Origin: Apostichopus californicus
Lineage: Eukaryota; Echinodermata; Holothuroidea; Aspidochirotida; Stichopodidae
Reading direction: 5' to 3'
Length of the DNA: 25,093 nucleotides
Assembly (NCBI GenBank): GCA_020650975.1
Contig: JAIPMN010051660.1
Coordinates: 1-25,093 of the forward strand
A program made the translations under genes and the position numbers. The stretch's first letter is position 1; the number at the start of each line of letters is the position of its first letter. Positions 18,965-25,093 of this stretch are shown here, one piece after another. Below the pieces are notes generated by a model. That model was not told where the DNA came from, searched no databases, and saw only the letters and a program-made list of their open reading frames with translations.

Positions 18965-19263
18965 CAGAGCACAGCTTACATAGGTGATTTCTATATACTA
19001 GTCATCCGTCCCACGTGGCTATAAGGTTTTGATGAATTACTCAAAGTGATGGACAATGATAAATTCGCAGTATCAGACATGCTAAGATATTCATTACGTA
19101 CGCCGAATGAGGTATCATGGTCTCAGTCTATGCGCAAGTTCAACCCCACGGATGAGAAAGTGACCAGATGTTTGTAGAGGGGCAAACTAAACTCAAGATT
19201 AGCTACTCCATTGTTTGTTATCTGTCAAAGAGCTCTGACTACTTTACTATGATGTAATGATAC

Positions 19264-19270
19264 TATATAA
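19264..19270 (+). promoter_or_regulatory. candidate TATA box of the DUF4430 gene
   Basis: TATATAA lies 98 bp upstream of the start codon. Transcription would begin around 19295, giving a 5' UTR of roughly 70 bases. Position fits; there is no other support. Confidence 0.35.
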
Positions 19271-19367
19271 TATGCGTCACATTTTAGGTGCATGAACACT
19301 AATACGTTTACTGATGAAGCCAACACGTGTAATACCGGTCCATTACGTTCTTTGCTGTTCTACGAAG

Positions 19368-22300
19368 ATGAAGTACTCTTGCCTTGTGTTCATTCTCCTC
19401 TCTGCAGTCTTTTTAACTAATGGAGCATTTTGTGGTAAGTGGTTGTACGATTTATATCGGTAATATCGATCGACTTGAACAGTGTTAAGCTAACCCTTTA
19501 GATCGATATAGGCCAATTTGAAAGAGCACGTGTTTTTATCATTCTAAACCATGGGGCCGATATTTATAAAAAAAATCACGTGGCTTCATATACATAATAT
19601 TGTACCTTTCATGTTCCCCTAACAAAATTGGTGCTGTATCATCATGATTGCTATTTTAAGCAATTGCTCACCATGCACCACGTCTGCCCCTCCCGCCCCA
19701 CCTCAATTGGGCCGGATATAACTTCAAGTCAAGGCATTGAGCACTCCATACTTATAGAATTAAACTTTACATATATTAAAGACTAAATAATCTACAGTAT
19801 AAAATTACAGATATGCTTGCATTAAACACATGCGCAATGTTCTAAGCATAAACATAACATATGCTTAAAAGACATAACAAGAAATGATTGCTGATGTACA
19901 GACTGATATACGCCATATATACATATATTATACATAAATTATACAACTATTAGCTTTTAATTCACAGAAGAGATTACTCTTTTTTTTCCTTTCTTTTGAT
20001 TCATCAAACTCCGTGTGGAAAGTAATGAAACACTCACTCTCGGTTGAAAAGGAGTTTAGTTATTTGAAAATCTGCGGAAAACGCTAGCTTTAACGGGTTG
20101 ACTAGTATATAGAATTCACCTTTGTAAGTTGTTACAATGGTTTGTATATTGTAATTTCACGTCCCGATTCTAAGCACTCTTATCGACATCATGAGCATTA
20201 AATGAAATGTTTCTATCAGATAAAGGTTTGGCCTGTACATTTTGTCAGTACAAGTGCTGTGAAGCATGATGTAGGAGGAGAGTATTGAGTGATATCAGCA
20301 TTAGAAACAGATCAAGTTAGGTACTGTTCATACTGTTTGGACGAGTGCTTTGAAGCATGATATTATAGTACAGTATAGAGTGGTACTACCATTAGCATCA
20401 GATAAGATTAGGAACTGTCAAATCGTTCAGATTTATAAATTCTGGTTATTTCTTTGTAATCAGTACTTCCTCTTACATTATATTTCATGCTACATTTAAT
20501 TACGAGTAGGGTGAAGTGAGTATAAGAGTACATTCACGTAGATGCTAAAATCAGTTTGTTATTGCAGCTGAAGGCATAGTTGGTGTAACTTGACAGGTGA
20601 TATCATTAGAAACGAAAACTAAGGTTCTTTTTTTGGTTATTTGCCACAAGCAGGCAAGTAACCTATGCAGTATATTCTAGCATAGTCGTGTGGTACTCAA
20701 TCCTAATAGATTCATACTACTGAGGTACCCACTAGAGACAGATTGGAAATCTAGCACAGATAAAGATGCTAGTCCAAGACTAAATACCCATCCGCGTCCA
20801 TGAATCTTGTACCGAGAGAAATTCTAGTGTACTCGTACCCATGTTAGTGTACTCGCACTTATGGTGTTGTGTTCATGGTGTTTTACTCGTTCTCGTGGTG
20901 TTGTAATCGCACTCACGGTGTTGTAATCGACTCACGTTGATGTACTCGTGCTCACGGTGTTGTACTCTTACTCATGTTGTTGTATTGTACTCCTGGCGTT
21001 GTACTCGTACTCACGGTGTCGTACTTTGCACTCGTGGTGTTATACTCGAATCCATGGTGTTGTAATCGTACTCATATTGTTGTACTCGTACACTTTGATG
21101 TTGCACTCGTACTTGTGGTGTTGTATTCGTAGCCATGGTGTTGTACTCGTATTCATGGTTTCGTGCTCATGGTTCTGTACTCGCACTCGTGTTGTTGTAC
21201 TCGTGGTGTTGTACTCGTACTCATGGTGATGTACTCGCACTCGTGGTGTTATACTCGTACTCATGGTGTTGTACTTGTATTCCTGCTGTCGTACTCGTAC
21301 TCGTGGTATTTTATTTGCACTCACGATGGTGTACTCGTGTAGTTGTACTCGTACTCGTGGTGACGTACTTATACTCATGGTGTTGTACTTTTTATTCCTG
21401 CTGTTGTACTCGTACTCATGGTATTGTAATCGCGTTCATGGTGTTGTACTCGTACTCATGCTGTTGTACTCATACTCGTGGTGTTGTACTCGTACTCATG
21501 CTGTTGTACTCGTACTCATGTTGTTTTACTCGAACTCATGGTGTTGTACTCGTACTCATGATAATGTACTAATGCCTCTGTTGTTGTACCCGTTCTACAA
21601 GTCTTTGAAGTTTACATTGAATATTTTCTCGTTCTTACGTTCGTCAGGTGACCCAGGTCCGAACTATCCAGAGATCACTCCTGATACGGTATTACATACA
21701 TATTTCCTCTCAGTGACCAGTCTAGGCGAGGAGCCTTTCCATGGGGTCGATCTGCTACCAGTTATGGCCCCAGTTAACGCATCTGTCACTCAGATAATGT
21801 TACTTGCCCAAGAATACACACGGGGAGACTTTTGGTAGGCGAGGACGTTAATATTGCAGTTCTCCAAAATTTCAAATTTAAATCTTTCATTGTCAAATTA
21901 ATATGCAAGAGTTCCGTTAAGTTTGTTTATCCACCAGTGATTACGCATAGAACAACAAGAATTATAACTATCATAATAGTAAAGCGATCACCGATATTTA
22001 TGATATAGACACCCTTTTATTTGTAGAGCCATTCTATAACAATTTTCATCGCTTCCATTGTATTTGCAGGTTCGAATCACACTATGACCCAACATTCGGT
22101 ACCTTAGTGTCTGCCATCAATGGCTTGTACAATAATTACCCTTGGTATTGGTTTCTCTACGATATTATGGAAGATGGCATGACTGCATGTGGTAAGAAAC
22201 TCTCTCTATATCTTCTGATATACAAAGTGAGGGAAGAAGGTAGGTAAGAGGGACGGGCCGGGGAGGGGAGTGGGAGGGGTACAAGTATTTATAAATATAT

Positions 22301-23629
22301 ATTAAGCATATTCAATCTAATATTTGATTGAGAATATTGGAGACGAACCAAATTACCATGACAGAACAACATGGACACCTATAGGCCTACATAAAAAAGT
22401 TCTCGCGCAACTACTACCACTCGTAGCTTTATATGTCACTTCGTTGTATTCATACCACAGTTCACCTGTAGGTACCAATTTCGGGTGTTCCAGTAATAAT
22501 GAAGTTATAGTTTAATTCTTCACCTAAACGTAGCAGAAAAGGGGTTGAGAAATGAAAGGTTAGGCTCCGTTGATATGACGGAATTTTATCTTGACATAGT
22601 AAAATAGATATATAAGGCGACTTATTTGCTGCCACGACTGTGACAATGCTAGCTGTTTATAGAAACTGGCAACCATAGAAAACGAGTCACATTCAGGGCT
22701 TCTTGAAATAAATCCACCACTTGGGGGAGTTTGTTTAAGTTGACTAGTTCTTCTGTATTATTTCCAAATAGCTTTTCTCATTGTGGTGTACCCCCCCCCC
22801 CCCCTCTCCATTCCCATTCCCCAATACCACATGAACTTCGTTGGTTGATATTGGTGATGTTTTCTTTTAACAATAACCCTTTTGATAAATTGTCGAATGT
22901 TTTAAACGCACCACTCTCCTATATGAGTTACTGGCAGGGGTTATCAATTGATATGGAAACTGAAATCTACAATACAATTAATGAGAAAGACGCTTGGTAT
23001 GGGGGTTGGCCAAAGACGACATAAATAGTGATTATATGCGGACATAAATCAAATGTAAATCAATATTAAGTTCGATGTATTGTCAGCGTTCAATGGAAAT
23101 ATGCTAACAAATTACATCAATTATGATTGGCTAGGAGTATATGCGGACATTTAAATCGAACTAATGCCATCATATCCTCGAACTAATACCAACATAATGT
23201 CCTCTTTGGCCGACCATAGACTGAGCGGGGGATTTGGATAGTTCAAATATACTTATAGTCCCGCCTGTTGTAAATGGGATTGTATATCAGTTAGCGTTGT
23301 GTACGTAATATGAACAAAAAAATAACTTTGGGGAATTGGGAAGGGGAGGGGCGGAAGGGAAGGGGCGGAAGGGAAGGACGGGAGGGAGGGAAGGGAAGGG
23401 GCGGAAGGGAAGGGGAAGGGAGAACTTTTATTGTCTTGCACCTAACATCTTCTACACGAAAAAATCGCTATAGTTAAGCAGTAAGTTTATTTTGCCCTAT
23501 TTATGTCGTTAATTTTATCATATCATTATTGCTTTATCATTTCAATATTGGACAGGTACTGATTATACGCATGCAAGACCAAACGATCATTTCCATTGGC
23601 TATATGAAGAGTACATCCCACAGTACTAA
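19368..23629 (+). CDS. secreted DUF4430 / transcobalamin beta-domain-like protein, four exons
   Basis: Exons are 19368-19434, 21648-21834, 22070-22191 and 23556-23629, with donors GTAAGT, GTAGGC and GTAAGA, CAG or ACAG acceptors, and intron phases 1, 2 and 1. They join without a stop into 149 residues. Residues 1-20 (MKYSCLVFILLSAVFLTNGA) form a signal peptide. Residues 70-112 carry the domain core: QIMLLAQEYTRGDFWFESHY, then FGTLVSAINGLYNNYPWYW with the S-x-I-N-G and Y-W blocks; residues 121-149 end in a strand and HFHWLYEEY. This matches DUF4430, the beta-type domain at the C-terminus of transcobalamin and intrinsic factor, but the alpha-barrel half is absent. Ligand binding is therefore only possible, not shown. 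Cysteines at 22 and 125 could pair. A secreted, extracellular role is inferred from the signal peptide. Exon 1 lies inside the loop of an inverted repeat. Confidence 0.8.
19441..20126 (+). other. intron 1, proximal part within the inverted-repeat loop
   Basis: AT-rich intronic DNA without open frames or recognisable elements. The loop as a whole spans 18965-20126 and includes the candidate TATA box and exon 1. Confidence 0.5.
20127..20799 (-). repeat. right arm of large inverted repeat
   Basis: The complement of this segment matches the left arm block by block: CGGGACGTGAAATTACAAT near 20157-20166, ATCATGCTTCAAAGCACTCG near 20340, GATTACAAAGAAATAA near 20455, and GACTAGCATCTTTATCTGTG near 20755-20780. 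It is about 150 bp longer than the left arm, with extra sequence around 20180-20250 and 20500-20650. No target duplication is seen at the outer ends. Confidence 0.85.
20825..21595 (+). repeat. 20-bp minisatellite in intron 1
   Basis: The unit TGTTGTACTCGTACTCATGG repeats about 38 times with point changes and a few length variants. It ends about 50 bp before exon 2. Since 20 is not a multiple of three, all frames cycle through it every 60 bp, which explains the long open frames on both strands with Tyr/Ser/Cys/Val repeats; these are not genes. Confidence 0.9.
21835..22069 (+). other. intron 2
   Basis: A 235-bp AT-rich intron bounded by GTAGGC and TTGTATTTGCAG. Nothing else is visible. Confidence 0.7.
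23004..23215. mobile_element. small MITE-like element with inverted ends
   Basis: The left end GGTTGGCCAAAGACGACAT and the complement of the right end GGTCGGCCAAAGAGGACAT match at 17 of 19 positions. The 212-bp body also has the word TATATGCGGACAT/A twice (23033, 23138). No clear target duplication is seen, so the superfamily is open. Confidence 0.55.
23333..23420 (+). repeat. GGAAGGGGCGGAA purine-rich tandem repeat
   Basis: Imperfect repeats of GGGAAGGGGCGGAA and shorter GGGAAGG blocks. The plus strand has many G3-G4 runs, enough for G-quadruplex formation. The minus-strand frame over it is Pro/Ser-rich low complexity, not a gene. Confidence 0.8.
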
Positions 23630-24041
23630 GAAGATTCCTATAGTGTAGTACGCCACTTGCTGCTGTGGGGATACATTACATCATAGAGATATAATATGAT
23701 ATCTGATATGATATTATATGATATTACGATGACTAAACAGTTTTCCAAGTGGTAAATTGCGCCGATATCATCCTCTGCAACAATTCAGAAGTGATGAAGA
23801 AATATTATTTTCTGAGGGTTATATAGCCTATCTACATTTATATCGACCGATTTAAAGGGTGGGGTAAGGAGAGTGGTGGGAGGGGGGTAAACGGCATCAC
23901 CACTCAATGGGATTTCTATTTCAAGAGGGGAAAAAACAAACAATAGCAGCGACCGTGTTTGCAATTACAATGGGTACGTTTTTCAGATTTTCTTATGACG
24001 TTATCATCATTTCAATAATTACCATAGTTTTGATGTCTTAA

Positions 24042-24047
24042 AATAAA
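24042..24047 (+). terminator. candidate polyadenylation signal of the DUF4430 gene
   Basis: AATAAA 413 bp after the stop codon at 23627-23629. The intervening 3' UTR has ATGATATTATATGATATT-type repeats at 23690-23730. No strong GT-rich element was identified downstream. Confidence 0.3.
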
Positions 24048-24990
24048 ACGCCAATAAGGATGAACTGAACAAATTTGACCCATAAAAATCGCTACAACAA
24101 AAAAAGAAGAAAAAAGGAAATCGTTGCCGAAATGAAAATTATTCGTAGTTTTGCTGAAACAGTTTCAAGTGTGTGTTTTAGTGGGCGATATACCGATTTA
24201 TGTGAAGAATGAATAATTCGTAGTTTGAAGCAGTGAAAAGGTTTCTTGGAAATGTAATTAACACCACCAACAACAACAATGTCAATGCATGAATCATATA
24301 ATTATCTGTCTTGAATATATGTGTTTATGGGTTTTCTGATTCGAGGGTCTGTTTTGGGGTGACATTGGTTGTTGCAAGATTGACCCTATTTGTCCAAATT
24401 TCTTTCATTTACCTCTTTGTTATTGCTGTAATATTTGCGGTTTTCTTTATAGACAGAAAAATGAATAGACTGTTTAAATATACAAACTTGTTACCATGAA
24501 AACAATACATGTTGAAAATGCGTGGACGGTAATCCCAGGGGGGTTCCCAGAACCTTTTTTTCTGTCTCTTTTGTAAATTTCTTTCTTTATGCCCAGAACA
24601 AAAGTCATTGGAAGCTTCTGGTAAGAAATGGTTGGTAAGGGCATATTGTTGCTAACCCTGTTGAAGCCGTGTTTCTTATGTTTCGTTTCATAATAGCCGG
24701 TTTTATCAGTTGCTAAGCAACGGTTCTCTCTTATGGTTTCAATGGATAAGCTGTCAGTAATCCCAAGAAGCAGACATGTAACCAGCTCTATCATGTGGTC
24801 CTCTCCATCCCCACTAGATGGGGTGGGGGAAGGGGCCTCCATTGTTTTTTCTCTATCGCCATCCATCGTCATAATTGTACGACTGAACATATACTTTTGT
24901 GAAACAGGTGCCTGAAACAACTGAACATTCTGCTTGGCGTTCATCGTTAAGTGACACTAAAGTCCAACCAATTTGGTACCTTATCGAAAT
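24048..24990. other. 3' flank without recognised gene
   Basis: A minus-strand frame of 156 codons (24474-24944) is the longest uninterrupted frame in the right half outside repeats, but I recognise no domain, and it has no clear splice or promoter context. A short plus-strand hydrophobic frame (24311-24499) is likewise unassigned. Confidence 0.3.
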
Positions 24991-25088
24991 CCCAGATCTG
25001 GCTTTATATCTGGTTTAATCTGGCCAGATCAAGTTTTATCTGGCCATATAAAGCCAGATATAACTGGATATAGAGTCAATCCAGATAT
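24991..25088. repeat. CCAGAT/ATCTGG palindromic cluster
   Basis: ATCTGG or CCAGAT occurs about eight times in 100 bp. ATCTGGCTTTATAT at 24996-25009 has an exact inverted copy at 25046-25059, giving a 14-bp stem with a 36-nt loop. It looks like the terminus of a foldback or MITE-type element that continues beyond the window. Confidence 0.65.
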
Positions 25089-25093
25089 GCAGA

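Larger units (their letters stand above)
22192..23555 (+). other. intron 3 with simple repeats and a small MITE
   Basis: The 1.36-kb intron contains a G-rich stretch (22245-22280), a C15-type run (22790-22804), the small inverted-repeat element at 23004-23215 and a purine-rich GGAAGG array at 23333-23420. Open frames across it carry no known motif. Confidence 0.6.

Noticed and set aside
20825-21595. Regular repeat array as a possible CRISPR
   Set aside because: Units are contiguous with no unique spacers, and the genome is eukaryotic.
20948-21838. Long open frames on both strands with Tyr/Ser/Cys/Val repeats
   Set aside because: They are produced by the 20-bp minisatellite cycling through frames. 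Only the last part (21648-21834) overlaps a real exon, in a frame fixed by splicing.
23253-23441. Proline/serine-rich minus-strand frame
   Set aside because: It is the complement of the GGAAGG purine array.
24474-24944. 156-codon minus-strand open frame
   Set aside because: No recognisable domain, no promoter or splice context, and low-complexity Ser/Pro segments. Kept only as a note on the region.

Overview
The window is a piece of a metazoan nuclear genome. It has spliced genes with GT-AG introns, long AT-rich non-coding stretches and many decayed transposable elements. The element mix (Jockey-like LINE, copia-type LTR element with an initiator-tRNA primer site, a SINE ending in a GTAAAGCGCTATATAA-type tail, hAT-like MITEs, a Polinton/adintovirus-type capsid module) plus a death-effector-type exon and a DUF4430/transcobalamin-like secreted protein fits an aquatic invertebrate. 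An echinoderm such as a sea cucumber is my best guess, but the species cannot be fixed from the sequence.

Positions 1-13120 are essentially a graveyard of nested elements. A minus-strand LINE 3' end lies at 1051-1735. An arginine-rich virus-like gene fragment lies at 2428-2808. A Jockey-like LINE (2933-6720) is itself split by a hAT-like MITE (6225-6581). A copia-type LTR retrotransposon (6802-10432) is split by a probable solo LTR (7412-8950) and a SINE (9013-9249); reading across each insertion puts the gag frame back together. From 10635 to 13120 sits a collinear, broken virus-like morphogenesis module: the tail of an arginine-rich protein, the start of a major-capsid-type protein (F54H12.2-like), an adenain-like cysteine protease, a packaging ATPase, a small basic protein with a hydrophobic tail, and a second downstream small protein. 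The 2428 fragment and the 10635 tail may be two ends of one gene separated by the LINE and LTR insertions, so the virus-like element may once have been continuous from about 2.4 to 13.1 kb.

Positions 13121-18445 are mostly non-coding, with one recognisable last exon of a death-effector-domain protein (13951-14252) that carries a premature stop, and a candidate polyadenylation site near 17.2 kb.

Positions 18446-24050 hold the one intact-looking gene: four exons (19368-19434, 21648-21834, 22070-22191, 23556-23629), consistent splice phases, and a 149-residue secreted protein made almost only of a DUF4430/transcobalamin beta-type domain. Its promoter and signal-peptide exon sit in the loop of a large inverted repeat (arms 18446-18964 and 20127-20799), and its first intron also holds a 20-bp minisatellite of about 770 bp that ends some 50 bp before exon 2. 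The last kilobase has no recognised gene and ends in a palindromic CCAGAT/ATCTGG cluster.
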